This document shows, piece by piece, positions 1 through 8,472 of a DNA stretch of 50,797 bases. The DNA is from Alphaproteobacteria bacterium (GTDB taxonomy: Bacteria; Pseudomonadota; Alphaproteobacteria; Rhizobiales; Hyphomicrobiaceae). The position numbers and the translations under genes were made by a program. The notes under the pieces were generated by a model. That model was not told where the DNA came from, ran no database searches, and saw nothing but the letters and a program-made list of their open reading frames with translations. How positions within the stretch are numbered: the first letter of the stretch is position 1; each line of letters opens with the position of its first letter. The DNA is taken from NCBI GenBank assembly GCA_018819265.1, contig JAHJQI010000121.1:1-50797 (forward strand). The letters are read 5' to 3'.

Positions 1-42
1 AAGGAGGATCAGCGTCTGGAGCAGTTGAACCTCTGGCGCTGA
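1..42 (+). CDS. 3' end of an unidentified gene (partial)
   Basis: Reading frame 1 gives 13 sense codons ending RLEQLNLWR and a TGA stop at 40-42, with mostly G or C in third positions like the other genes here. A hairpin follows four bases later. This looks like the tail of a gene entering from the left edge. Thirteen residues are too few to name a family, and a chance open stretch cannot be excluded. Confidence 0.35.
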   Translation, partial: KEDQRLEQLNLWR

Positions 43-45
43 CCT

Positions 46-61
46 GCCACCTTCAGGTGGC
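46..61 (+). terminator. Hairpin after the partial gene at the left edge
   Basis: A 6-bp perfect stem (GCCACC / GGTGGC) with a TTCA loop stands just after the stop at 42. There is no T-run, so termination is only a guess. The rest of 62-232 holds a further GC-rich hairpin at 126-140 and no convincing gene. Confidence 0.3.
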
Positions 62-125
62 ACAAAACTCAGGGGCCGCGTCAGCGACCCCGCAAGCCGC
101 CCCGGGCGGCCCCAACCTTAAAGCC

Positions 126-140
126 CCCGGCTTTGCCGGG
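126..140 (-). terminator. Hairpin downstream of the patatin gene
   Basis: CCCGGC-TTT-GCCGGG is a perfect 6-bp stem with a 3-base loop. Read on the minus strand it is followed by GGGCTTTAAGG, a weak T-run, about 90 bp after the patatin stop codon. It could end the NUDIX-macro/patatin transcript. Confidence 0.35.
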
Positions 141-232
141 AGATATTTACTTCCCCTCACGGAGGAACGGCGACGTTCGTTCCCATCCATGGGCACCGCC
201 ATACAGGTGACGGCGCGACAGCACCGTCTGGT

Positions 233-2599
233 CTATTTCGTGCCAGCGGTTGCGAGGCCTGCGGATTTTTGCGCTGCTGTGCATGTGTCGTTTCCTGTGA
301 GGTTCTGCTTGATGGCTGCGAGCGTTTCGGAATTGTCGTTCTGCAGCTTCTCGTCGATGGCTTCGACTGTGCTGCGCGCGAGTAGCCAGCCGAGCGGCAG
401 CTTCAGGTCGGCTGGATCCGCAACGAGGCGCATGGCCTGCCAGCAGCCGGGCTGGCCTTCGATCGCCGTGCGCGGGTATTCGGCCAGATCGCTGACCGCA
501 CGCAGAACGGCGCGCCGCGAAATCTGCTCGCGGATGGTGAGAAGGGTCGTAATCGGCGAGATGGCGTGGACGAGGCCCGATCCCGATTGCGACCTCGTGG
601 TGTCCTCGCTGCCGGTTTCGGTAATGATCAGCAGCTTGAGATCGACGTCCTGGCCGAGGCCGGCTTGTGAGATCCTTTTGAGCGCGTTGTAGACTTCGAG
701 CGCGGTTGTCGTGCCGGACGCATCGGCATAGCCGCCGTCGACGAAATTCCACCAGAGCTTTCGCTCCTGCTGCGGGTTGAGCACCTTTGCGGGGAGGATG
801 GCGGGGAACCTTGCGCTGGCAACGGCTGCCTCGATGAGCCGGGCGGGGCGGCCGTCGAGGTCGCTCATCCGCTCGAGCGAGCCGTCGCCGATGCCTTTGA
901 GCGCGAAAGGCGCGTAGGCGATGCGATTGCCTGTCTCGGCCCAGGTCGTATTGAGGATGAGGGCGGGGGCGGCATCGATTCCCGGTTTCCAATATTCGGC
1001 CGTCGTTTCGTTGAGCGGGTCGCAGGGCGATTTGCAGTCCCTGGAGATCGGAAGCGAGGAGGCTGCCCGGTTCCAGGTTTGGGAGAAACTCAGCTCCAGG
1101 GCTTCGGCCCGTCCTCCCGACATGTCGGGTGCATCGGGATCGAAATAGGATTCGAATCCAACCGACGTCAGGATGCCGTTGAGGGCGAGTGGCGCTTCGT
1201 AGACGACGATCTGGCCGAGTTTCAAAAGGATGTCGGGTACCGTGGACGCGATCGTGGGCGAGAGGTGATCGGCCGAAAGGACGGTCTTGAGTAAGTTGGA
1301 GCGCGCTGCATCGCGCGTTGCGCCACTGCAATCGACGGCGGACTTGCGCAGTCTGCCATGGGTGGCGGCATTGAGGAGGGTTGCGCCGATGGCACCGCCC
1401 GACACCGCGCTGATCGCAAAGACGTGCTCGGAAAAGCCGGGACAGTCGTCCTCAAGGCGAGCCATGATGCCGGCGACGTAGTTGGCCGCATAGATGCCGC
1501 CACCGGGCGCGGCGACGATATAGACCGGATAGGCGCGGTCCGAGCCGGGCGGACGCCTGGCGTCAAGCCAGTCCTTGAAAGTGGCGGCGAACTGCCTTTC
1601 GGCCTCGGTGAGTGCCTTTTGCTTCTGTTCGTCCCGCTCTTTTGGTGTGGGCAAATCGGCTGCAAGTTCTGGCAATGGGGCCGGGGAAGCCCATTTCAAC
1701 AGGCCGATGCCGAAAACCACGATGAAGGCGATCAGGAAGAACGGGATGCCGGAGCGCTTCGAGCCTTCCGCGACAACGAACAGCAGCCAGGCGGTTGCCA
1801 TCATGACGAGGCCGAGGGTCGCCAACGGGCCAAGCCAAAGGTACAGAGCTTCGTGCAGGTTAGCTGCTGCAAACATCAACGGTACCGGGGCCATGAGGAC
1901 AAGCATGGCGAGCGCCGCAATGGTTCTGCCCTGGCGGGTTCTTGTCGATCGCCAGGACAGACGCCGGGCGCCTTGCCGGCGGTCGAAAGAAAGTTGCGCC
2001 GTGAGATGGAGGGCGAGCGCGACGAGGAGGCTCAAGACGAGCCAGACGTTGCCGACCTGAGACAAGTGCTGGGGGAGCGCATCGGCGTTGAGCGCGCAGA
2101 ACCGCTCCGGCAACCACGGTGCGGCTGTGCCGGCCTGCGGTGCCGCAGCGACCTGGCGAAGGCCGGCATAGCCGCTCGCGGTTTGGAAGACCCAATGGAT
2201 GACGGCAAGGGGAGCGACAGCGCAGGCAAGGGCCAGGGCATTGCGGTACCAGACGATCTTCCTGTCACGATGCAGTTCGACCGCCTCCTTGTAGAAGAGG
2301 GAACTGCCGTAGCCGATCCCGGTCTTGCGGAGCACGACGCAACCCGACAGGTAGCCGTAAAAGACGACGACCGCGAGTAGCGTCATGGCGATGAAGCCGG
2401 CGCCGAGGTGGATGGCGCAGCGTTCGTTTTGGGGTTCGACGACGAAGATGAGGAGTTCGGCGATCTGCTTGTTGAATGCGAGGAAAAGGCAGATTGCGCC
2501 CATGATGAGGAGGGGGGACACCAGGATCGAGCCTTGCAGGCGCTGGAGAAACCGAGCGCGCGGGGCGAGCCAGTGAAAGGCGGCTACGATAGGTTTCAT
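233..2599 (-). CDS. Membrane-anchored patatin-like phospholipase
   Basis: 788 aa. The N-terminal third has about seven hydrophobic segments (near residues 24-44, 61-86, 113-138, 175-195, 218-236, 247-268, 276-293). After a charged linker, residues 348-700 form a patatin-like lipid acyl hydrolase domain: glycine-rich oxyanion turn APGGG at 354-358, nucleophile elbow AVSGGA with Ser390 (first Gly of GxSxG replaced by Ala), the SARFPAILP stretch near 595, and catalytic Asp in DGG at 611-613. The family deacylates phospholipids or related esters with a Ser/Asp dyad. The start lies 9 bp after the stop of the NUDIX-macro gene, so the two are almost certainly co-transcribed. Neither substrate nor role is known. 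Membrane fusion suggests action on the cell's own lipids. An effector role controlled by the upstream protein is an inference. Confidence 0.8.
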   Translation of the reverse strand: MKPIVAAFHWLAPRARFLQRLQGSILVSPLLIMGAICLFLAFNKQIAELLIFVVEPQNERCAIHLGAGFIAMTLLAVVVFYGYLSGCVVLRKTGIGYGSSLFYKEAVELHRDRKIVWYRNALALACAVAPLAVIHWVFQTASGYAGLRQVAAAPQAGTAAPWLPERFCALNADALPQHLSQVGNVWLVLSLLVALALHLTAQLSFDRRQGARRLSWRSTRTRQGRTIAALAMLVLMAPVPLMFAAANLHEALYLWLGPLATLGLVMMATAWLLFVVAEGSKRSGIPFFLIAFIVVFGIGLLKWASPAPLPELAADLPTPKERDEQKQKALTEAERQFAATFKDWLDARRPPGSDRAYPVYIVAAPGGGIYAANYVAGIMARLEDDCPGFSEHVFAISAVSGGAIGATLLNAATHGRLRKSAVDCSGATRDAARSNLLKTVLSADHLSPTIASTVPDILLKLGQIVVYEAPLALNGILTSVGFESYFDPDAPDMSGGRAEALELSFSQTWNRAASSLPISRDCKSPCDPLNETTAEYWKPGIDAAPALILNTTWAETGNRIAYAPFALKGIGDGSLERMSDLDGRPARLIEAAVASARFPAILPAKVLNPQQERKLWWNFVDGGYADASGTTTALEVYNALKRISQAGLGQDVDLKLLIITETGSEDTTRSQSGSGLVHAISPITTLLTIREQISRRAVLRAVSDLAEYPRTAIEGQPGCWQAMRLVADPADLKLPLGWLLARSTVEAIDEKLQNDNSETLAAIKQNLTGNDTCTAAQKSAGLATAGTK

Positions 2600-2608
2600 T
2601 GGCCGCTC

Positions 2609-4066
2609 CTAGTTCGAGCCGGTGGTGGTGCCGGCGGTTGGCGAAGCGGGCGGCGGCAGGTCGGCGGGTGTCGTCGATGGCGCCGCTGGCGCGGCGTCGG
2701 TTTCGCTGCCCCGCTCTTCGCTGCGGATGCGCTCGAGGTCCGAGATGCGTGCGAAAACGCTGTCACAGATTTCTATTTCGTCTTCCTTATAGGCGAGGAA
2801 GTAGACCCTCTCGATTTCGGAGCGGGGGTTGTCCTGAAGGTATTTCACGGCGGCCGGAATGAGTGCCTCGCAGATCTTCTTGGTCTTGAGCAGGTTGGGA
2901 TCGCGGTCCACACCGGCGCCGAACAGCGGCAACAGGATCGATCTATATGGGCCAAGCATGCGGCGGCTCAGGCTGAACCTACGGGCATTGAGTTCGTCGC
3001 AGCGGGCAAGAACGCGAACGACGCAGCGTTCCAGGTCGGCAATGCTGGTCACCGGGCTGGCAAAGCCGTTCGGCTGGATGCGGGCCTTGACGCTGGCCAC
3101 GTGGAGGAGGCAGCGAACCTTATGGTCTTGGCGCAAGTGGCCGGGGTCGGTTTCCAGCACATTGCCGATGTCGAGGCCCTTGCCGATGCCCATGCGGCGC
3201 GTCAGCAGCTCCTGTATCGTGTCTTCGACCATGACGTCGCCGGCGAGCTTGCCGCCAAGCGTGCGGATGCGGGCCGAAAGCGTCTTGTGGTAGATCGTGT
3301 CCATCAGAAATTCGGCGTTCGAGGAGTTGACCCAGACGTCGATGTCTTTGACGTGGCCGATATCGGTCGTGTAGTAGCCGACGATGCGCGGTTGCTTGCC
3401 GGGTCTATATTCGGCATCGGTGCGTAGAGTGAATTCCTGTCTCACATGGGTGCTAGACCTGCGGTTGCCCCAGCGCTTTTGCAGCCATTGGCCGGCAATC
3501 ATGATCTTGGCGTCGTGAAATGCTCCCCTGCCGACCTGCTCGAAGAATTCATCGACTGGCAGGACAACGAGTTCGATGTTTTCACCCTCGTCTCTGACGC
3601 CGCCGCCGGCCGCCTTTTGCGTCTTTCCGTCGATGGCGACGTAGTAGAGGTGGATGCGTTCGGAGGAGCCACCGGGCGAGGTATAGTAATCGCAGATGTG
3701 CTCGGTGCCGCCGAGACGACCGGTCACCGGATCGAACGTCAGCTGGTAGCCGGTTTCCTCCTCGATCTCCCTTTGCAGGCAGCGCAGCGGAACTTCGTTC
3801 TGTCGGATCATGCCGGCGACGGTTTCGACGATGCCGTCCATCGAGCCTTCGATTTCGACTACCGAAGGGCGCAGCTGGCGGACCAGGATGACATGGTTGG
3901 TGTCGGTGTTGACGATGAGGGCCGCGACCGAATCCCCACGCTCGAAAGAAACCCACTGCAGGGAGTCAGAGCCGTCCTGCTCGACGGTGATCTCATCAAT
4001 GCGGAATTTCCGGGAGGCATGCTCCCACACCGTTTTGCGTCCTGTGATCCGCGAACTGTCCGGCAT
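2609..4066 (-). CDS. NUDIX hydrolase fused to a macro-like (ADP-ribose-binding type) domain
   Basis: 485 aa. Residues about 20-195 are a NUDIX domain: the box is complete (G85, E91, R99-E100, E103-E104, G106), and SPGGSSERIHL at 130-140 resembles the ADP-ribose/GDP-mannose pyrophosphatase branch. Residues about 225-440 look like a diverged macro domain: DIDVWVNSSN at 241-250 matches the strand plus the asparagine turn, LLPLFGAGV at 378-386 matches the phosphate-binding glycine loop, and RVYFLAYKEDE at 420-430 matches the last core strand. The tail after 450 is a Pro/Ala/Thr-rich disordered stretch. Both domain types act on ADP-ribose or related nucleotides in known families; joining them in one chain is uncommon. 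First gene of a two-gene operon with the patatin gene. A strong ribosome site (AAGGGGGGA) precedes the ATG. NUDIX is certain; macro rests on motif reading only. Confidence 0.75.
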   Translation of the reverse strand: MPDSSRITGRKTVWEHASRKFRIDEITVEQDGSDSLQWVSFERGDSVAALIVNTDTNHVILVRQLRPSVVEIEGSMDGIVETVAGMIRQNEVPLRCLQREIEEETGYQLTFDPVTGRLGGTEHICDYYTSPGGSSERIHLYYVAIDGKTQKAAGGGVRDEGENIELVVLPVDEFFEQVGRGAFHDAKIMIAGQWLQKRWGNRRSSTHVRQEFTLRTDAEYRPGKQPRIVGYYTTDIGHVKDIDVWVNSSNAEFLMDTIYHKTLSARIRTLGGKLAGDVMVEDTIQELLTRRMGIGKGLDIGNVLETDPGHLRQDHKVRCLLHVASVKARIQPNGFASPVTSIADLERCVVRVLARCDELNARRFSLSRRMLGPYRSILLPLFGAGVDRDPNLLKTKKICEALIPAAVKYLQDNPRSEIERVYFLAYKEDEIEICDSVFARISDLERIRSEERGSETDAAPAAPSTTPADLPPPASPTAGTTTGSN

Positions 4067-4114
4067 GGCGTCCCCCCTTGCTTTGCGCCATCGCTTACCT
4101 CAAACGCGGCTAAC

Positions 4115-4178
4115 CCGCTGGCGGGGACTATTCTGGCAGAACCCTTCTGAAAGGTTGATGGCATCCCCGCGCCAGCGG
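4115..4178. repeat. Inverted repeat upstream of the NUDIX-macro gene
   Basis: Arms at 4115-4127 (CCGCTGGCGGGGA) and 4164-4178 (TCCCCGCGCCAGCGG) are complementary except for a two-base indel, 36 bp apart. They lie 49-112 bp upstream of the NUDIX-macro start and 115 bp or more before the rhomboid start, in the likely control region of both divergent units. They could be paired operator half-sites or a cruciform. Confidence 0.45.
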
Positions 4179-4292
4179 AGCCGTTTCGTCAGGCCACCGT
4201 GTCATTTGCGCTGCAATTGCGGCGGCGATCGCAAGGGGCGCGCCTGGCTTGCGCCGATCGATGGCGGAACGACACGCAGAGGTATAGCGTTC

Positions 4293-5042
4293 ATGCTTCG
4301 TCTTGTGCGCGATCCAGTGATCGACATGGGCAGCGCCAACAGGAGCTTTGGTCGATTGTTTCCAATTGGAGATACCGTCGCGACGCGATCGAGACCGATG
4401 GCGGTCTGGTCGATCATCGCCGCGAACCTTGCGGCGTTCGCCTATCAGCTCACTCTCAGTACGGCGCAACTGAAAGTGTTCTTATTGCAGCATGCGCTCG
4501 TTCCGCGGCGCTATTTCGATCCGGCCTGGGCCAATGCGAACGGGCTTTCAAGCCTCGATTTTTCGCCGTTCGTGACGAACATGTTCCTGCACGGCGGCTT
4601 CCTGCATATCGGCTTCAACCTGTGGACACTATGGATCTTCGGCCGGGCGCTGGAAGACCGGCTGGGTCCGGCGCGGTTCCTGGTGCTCTATTTTGGCGCC
4701 GGCTTCGTCGCCAGCGCGGCGCACGCGCTGTTCAACCTGACGTCGCCAATTCCCGCACTCGGTGCATCCGGCGCGATCGCCGGGACGATTGCCGCTTATG
4801 CCGTCCGGTTTCCCTACGGCTGGGTCAAGGTGGTGGTGCCGGTGTTGATCTTTCCATTCTTCTTTGCGATGCCGGCGATGATGTTTGCCATGATCTGGTT
4901 TGCCATGCAGATCCTGCAAGGCGTCAGCGAACTGCTGGCACCCTGGTATGGCCAGGGCATCGCGTGGTGGGCGCATATCGGCGGATTTGTCGGCGGCTGG
5001 CTGCTTGTCGGGCGACTAGGGAGCCCGGCTCGGCCGCGTTAA
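4293..5042 (+). CDS. Rhomboid family intramembrane serine protease
   Basis: 249 aa from the ATG at 4293 (an ATG at 4326 is possible). Six hydrophobic segments are visible. Rhomboid signatures in order: the MFLHGGFLHIGFN segment near 90 with its conserved His and Asn, the nucleophile motif GASGAIAG (Ser of GASG), and the catalytic His in WWAHIGGFVGG near the C-terminus. Rhomboids cleave transmembrane segments of partner proteins within the inner membrane; the substrate here is unknown. Divergent from the NUDIX-macro/patatin operon; followed after 99 bp by the flavodoxin gene on the same strand. Confidence 0.85.
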   Translation: MLRLVRDPVIDMGSANRSFGRLFPIGDTVATRSRPMAVWSIIAANLAAFAYQLTLSTAQLKVFLLQHALVPRRYFDPAWANANGLSSLDFSPFVTNMFLHGGFLHIGFNLWTLWIFGRALEDRLGPARFLVLYFGAGFVASAAHALFNLTSPIPALGASGAIAGTIAAYAVRFPYGWVKVVVPVLIFPFFFAMPAMMFAMIWFAMQILQGVSELLAPWYGQGIAWWAHIGGFVGGWLLVGRLGSPARPR

Positions 5043-5141
5043 TTGTTCGTCGGCAATTGATTCCAGACAAAGACAACGCGAAGCTCGATTGCAGCAAATG
5101 CTATTGTCCAGTTTCGCAGAACGTGCAGGTATCAACAGACT

Positions 5142-5678
5142 ATGGCCCGCGTCCTCATCGCCTTTGCCTCACGCGAGGGGCACACCGAACTCATCGCCCA
5201 TCATGTCGCGCGCAAGCTCGAAGATCGCCGGCATATGGTCCGGCTCATCAACCTTACGGCAGGCGAGGGAGAAGCTGGCGCGGACGAATACGATGCCGCG
5301 ATCATCGCGGGTTCGATCCACAGGGGCAACTTCGCGGGCGAACTGACGAGCTTTCTCATGCGCCATGGACCGGCGGTAAGGTCGCATGCCTCGGCCTTCC
5401 TGCCGGTCAGCCTGACGGCGGCTTCGCACGATCCCCACGAGGTCGCGGCACTGAACGAAATTGGCCAGCGTTTCCTGTTCGAAGCGGGCTGGCAGCCGGA
5501 TTTCGTCGAGCATGTGGCGGGGGCGGTCTATGACCGCCAACTCAACCTGATCGAGCGGACGGTTCTGCATTCGATCATGCGCCAGCATGATGAAGAGCCC
5601 GATCAATCGGGAACGACGGTGCTGACGGACTGGGCGCGGCTCGATGAATTCGTCGGGGAGTTCGCAGCCAAGCTGTGA
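5142..5678 (+). CDS. Flavodoxin-domain protein, HemG-like (protoporphyrinogen oxidase type)
   Basis: 178 aa. The N-terminus VLIAFASREGHTELIA has the flavodoxin phosphate-loop arrangement for FMN, and AAIIAGSIHRGNF matches the second FMN loop. The AASH segment, RTVLHSIMRQH and length match the HemG (menaquinone-dependent protoporphyrinogen IX dehydrogenase) family, which normally has about 175-180 residues and carries out the last oxidation before haem. Other flavodoxin-fold proteins of this type have unproven roles, so the function is probable, not shown. It runs convergently into the aldolase gene with a 24-bp gap. Confidence 0.7.
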   Translation: MARVLIAFASREGHTELIAHHVARKLEDRRHMVRLINLTAGEGEAGADEYDAAIIAGSIHRGNFAGELTSFLMRHGPAVRSHASAFLPVSLTAASHDPHEVAALNEIGQRFLFEAGWQPDFVEHVAGAVYDRQLNLIERTVLHSIMRQHDEEPDQSGTTVLTDWARLDEFVGEFAAKL

Positions 5679-5702
5679 GATTGCGGCCGTCATCGGCCCC
5701 GG

Positions 5703-6527
5703 TTATTTCGATAGGTTGCCGCGTGATTGGGCGTTCTGCCCGTAGCCCTTGAAGCGCTCGAGAACGTCGGCCATTGCTTCGGCACCCAGAAGCTTCGGCT
5801 TTCCCAGCGTCAGGACCTTATAATACTGCTCGGCGAGGACCTCGACCTCCCGGGCCAATTCGAGGGCGGCCGCGAGATCGTTGCCGACGGCGATCTGGCC
5901 GTGGTTGGCCATCAGCAGAGCGGATCGGTCGGCGAGGCTGCCGCGGACGAGTTGGGCGAGTTCCTGCGTGCCGAAGGGCGCGTAGGGGATGAGGGGGATG
6001 TCGGTGCCGCCGGCAATGGCGATCATGTAGTGGAAGGCGGGGATCGGCCTGTGGGCGCAGGCGAGCACGGTTGCGTGCAGGGAGTGGGTATGGACGACGG
6101 CACCGATTTCGGGGCGGGCGTGATAAGCCGAAAGATGAAAGCGCCACTCGCTGGAGGGCTTGCGGCCTTCGCGGTTATAGGCTCCATTGGCCGCGACGTA
6201 GGCGACGTCGGAGGGTTGCAACTCTTCATAGGCCATACCGGTCGGCGTGATCAGCATGCCCTCGCGCCAGCGGCACGAGACGTTGCCGGAGCGTCCCGGC
6301 GACAGCGCGGTGCGGCTCATCAAAAGCGCGGTCGCGATGACCGCCTTGCGGGCAGCGGTTTCATGGGCTTTCGAGGGCGCGCGCGCCGATTTTCCCGGTT
6401 TGGCTCTCGGTTTTGCCGCCGGGTTGGAGGGACGCGTCTTTCTCGCAGCAGCACTTCGGCCTGCCGGCTCAGCGACGGGTCTTATTGTTCTTGCAACGGA
6501 TTTTGGTTTCTTTGCTGCCATCGCCAT
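5703..6527 (-). CDS. Class II aldolase/adducin family protein with a basic N-terminal tail
   Basis: 274 aa. The domain from about residue 57 has the class II aldolase marks: GNVS substrate-phosphate loop, PTG, SSEWRFH with the acidic/basic site, HTHS supplying two metal-binding His, and NHGQ toward the end. Members are zinc-dependent fuculose-, ribulose- or methylthioribulose-phosphate aldolases, epimerases or dehydratases; which applies cannot be told. The first ~55 residues are Lys/Ala/Arg/Pro-rich and low-complexity, not part of the fold, and resemble histone-H1-like tails. Start is the ATG at 6527; an ATG at 6521 is equally possible. The upstream region holds a structured RNA with a terminator. 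Confidence 0.8.
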   Translation of the reverse strand: MAMAAKKPKSVARTIRPVAEPAGRSAAARKTRPSNPAAKPRAKPGKSARAPSKAHETAARKAVIATALLMSRTALSPGRSGNVSCRWREGMLITPTGMAYEELQPSDVAYVAANGAYNREGRKPSSEWRFHLSAYHARPEIGAVVHTHSLHATVLACAHRPIPAFHYMIAIAGGTDIPLIPYAPFGTQELAQLVRGSLADRSALLMANHGQIAVGNDLAAALELAREVEVLAEQYYKVLTLGKPKLLGAEAMADVLERFKGYGQNAQSRGNLSK

Positions 6528-6590
6528 GGAGTCTACGGACTGCCGGGTTCAAAGCACATGAAGTTAGTTCACTATGGTTTGCGGAGCCCT

Positions 6591-6624
6591 AAAAACACAA
6601 AAGAGCAGGAAATCCTGCTCTTTT
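6591..6624 (-). terminator. Perfect intrinsic terminator of the candidate small RNA
   Basis: 12-bp perfect stem (AAAAGAGCAGGA / TCCTGCTCTTTT, 6599-6610 with 6613-6624) with a 2-base loop. On the minus strand it is followed by GTG and five T residues, the form expected of a rho-independent terminator. It ends transcription about 65 bp before the aldolase start codon. Confidence 0.75.
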
Positions 6625-6774
6625 GAACGCCGGCCGAAACCGATACTGTTCTGCATCTTCATCCAGGTTTTGGGGAAGTGCAGGCTTGGTGAGCCAATTT
6701 CAGCTCTTTAGCGTCCTTCCCTAGACCTGGGCTTTATGCCGATACTTCATGCGGCTTTTACCCCTTCGTTAACG
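6591..6774 (-). ncRNA. Candidate structured small RNA or leader RNA
   Basis: In the 511-bp space between the aldolase and proS. Read on the minus strand there is a sigma70-like promoter (6780-6808), a start expected near 6774, a nested stem system, and a perfect terminator at 6591-6624, giving an RNA of about 180 nt. The stems seen are CCAGGT (6725-6730) with ACCTGG (6663-6668), inside it GGGAAG with CTTCCC (6673-6678 with 6716-6721), and an inner TTGG-ctca-CCAA hairpin (6686-6697). No match to a known RNA family (6S, SRP RNA, tmRNA, common riboswitches) was recognised. It could be a free small RNA or a riboswitch/attenuator leader of the aldolase gene 65 bp downstream. Confidence 0.45.
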
Positions 6775-6779
6775 AGGGC

Positions 6780-6808
6780 GTTATAGCCGAGGTGTGGCCG
6801 TCTGTCAC
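6780..6808 (-). promoter_or_regulatory. Sigma70-like promoter of the candidate small RNA
   Basis: On the minus strand GTGACA (6803-6808) and TATAAC (6780-6785) are separated by 17 bp; each differs from the consensus hexamer at one position. Just downstream, TTAACGAAGGGGTAA (about 6760-6775) resembles a CtrA site (TTAA-N7-TTAA) with one mismatch. Confidence 0.5.
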
Positions 6809-7038
6809 TGACAAATAGTCGTAGTTTGCCTGCTAAGTTTCCGGGCGGTGTGCGATTGTTAGGCATTGGATCGGATCGGTGCGTGCCAAGGGGGCTGGTG
6901 AGGGCGGTCGCGTCAGGATTGCGCCGCCGCGCGGTTCTCGCTAAGAGCGGCGGCGGATCGATTTCGCTCGCTTCTGGCCCTGCGATACTGCGATGAGTTG
7001 CCTACTGTTGCCGGCAATACCCGTTTCATAGGACACCA

Positions 7039-8385
7039 ATGCACCTTTCCCGCTACTTCCTGCCCGTTCTTCGCGACACGCCCAAGGAAGCGGAGATCGT
7101 CTCGCACCAGCTGATGCTGCGGGCTGCAATGATTAAACAATCGGCAGCCGGGATTTATTCGTGGCTGCCGCTGGGACTGCGCGTCCTGAAGAAAATCGAG
7201 GGCATCGTGCGCGAGGAACAGAACCGCGCCGGGGCCATCGAGATTCTCATGCCGACGATCCAATCGGCCGATCTGTGGCGCGAATCCGGCCGCTATGAAG
7301 CCTACGGCAAGGAAATGCTGCGCATCGTCGACCGCCACGAGCGCGACATGCTTTTCGGGCCGACCGCCGAAGAGGTCGTGACGGCGATCTTCCGCGACAG
7401 CGTGCGAAGCTACAAGGACCTGCCGAAAAACCTCTACAACATCCAGTGGAAGTTCCGCGATGAGATCCGGCCCCGGTTCGGCGTCATGCGCGGACGCGAA
7501 TTCCTGATGAAGGATGCCTATTCCTTCGACCTGACGAAGGACGACGCGCGGGCAACCTACCAGCGGATGTTTGCGGCCTACCTTCGGACGTTTGCGCGGA
7601 TGGGACTGAAATCCGTGCCGATGAAGGCCGATACCGGACCGATTGGCGGCGACCTCAGCCACGAGTTCATCATCCTGGCCGAAACCGGCGAGAGCGAAGT
7701 GTTCCTGCACAAGGATCTTCTCCACGAACAGGTGCCGGCGGCCGATACCGATTTCTTCGGCGACCTTTCGGGCATCGTCGAGCGGTGGACATCGCGGTAT
7801 GCGGCGACGGACGAAATTCACGACGCCGCCCGCTTCGAAAAAGAGGTGCCGGAAGCCGACCGCGTGACGGCCCGTGGCATCGAGGTCGGTCACATCTTCT
7901 ATTTCGGGACCAAGTACTCGGCTGCCATGGGCGCCAAGGTGCAGGGGCCCGACGGCCAGTTGGTAACGCCTGAGATGGGCTCTTACGGGGTCGGGGTATC
8001 GCGGCTCGCTGGCGCGATCATCGAGGCGAGCCACGACGCGAACGGCATCATCTGGCCGGTGCCGGTCGCGCCCTTCGAGGTGGGGCTCGTCAATTTGCGC
8101 TCAGGGGATGCGGCTACCGATGCTGCCTGCGCGGACCTCTACCGGAAGCTGGCGGCAGCCGGTATCGAGGTTTTCTATGACGATACCGACGAGCGGGCGG
8201 GCGCGAAGTTCTCGACCATGGACCTGATCGGACTGCCTTTCCAGTTGATCGTCGGTCCGAAGGGCGTCAAGAGCGGCGAGGTCGAGATCAAGGCCCGCGC
8301 CGGCGGCGAGCGGGAGACGCTGGCAACGGAAGCCGGACTTAATCACGTCATCGCGGCGGTGCAGGCTCAGCGCAGCCTCGTTTAG
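7039..8385 (+). CDS. proS: Proline--tRNA ligase, short form without editing domain
   Basis: 448 aa. Charges tRNA-Pro with proline in the cytoplasm. Class II synthetase core: N-terminal [10 protein letters not shown], motif 2 region [18 protein letters not shown], then the [12 protein letters not shown] motif 3 region and an anticodon-binding domain from about 340 ([20 protein letters not shown]). E. coli ProS has 572 residues because of an inserted editing domain; this protein lacks it, the usual alphaproteobacterial short form. Start chosen at the ATG giving the family's normal N-terminus. First gene of a plus-strand run with lolC and lolD, a common order in Hyphomicrobiales. Confidence 0.97.
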   Translation: MHLSRYFLPVLRDTPKEAEIVSHQLMLRAAMIKQSAAGIYSWLPLGLRVLKKIEGIVREEQNRAGAIEILMPTIQSADLWRESGRYEAYGKEMLRIVDRHERDMLFGPTAEEVVTAIFRDSVRSYKDLPKNLYNIQWKFRDEIRPRFGVMRGREFLMKDAYSFDLTKDDARATYQRMFAAYLRTFARMGLKSVPMKADTGPIGGDLSHEFIILAETGESEVFLHKDLLHEQVPAADTDFFGDLSGIVERWTSRYAATDEIHDAARFEKEVPEADRVTARGIEVGHIFYFGTKYSAAMGAKVQGPDGQLVTPEMGSYGVGVSRLAGAIIEASHDANGIIWPVPVAPFEVGLVNLRSGDAATDAACADLYRKLAAAGIEVFYDDTDERAGAKFSTMDLIGLPFQLIVGPKGVKSGEVEIKARAGGERETLATEAGLNHVIAAVQAQRSLV

Positions 8386-8472
8386 GCAGATGCTCGAAGC
8401 GTTTGCGGGCAATGAAATGGGCTGCAGACGGGGCGAAGGGCGTTTCGCCCGGGGTAACGCTAAGGGGAAGAC

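Noticed and set aside
57..692. 211-residue plus-strand open frame at the left end
   Set aside because: Mostly antisense to the 3' end of the patatin gene; no ribosome site or motif.
6640..6735. tRNA, SRP RNA or 6S RNA in the gap before proS
   Set aside because: No cloverleaf with TTCGA-type T loop, no SRP GGAAGGAAGCAG-like core and no 6S long paired bulge layout could be traced; kept only as an unclassified RNA candidate.
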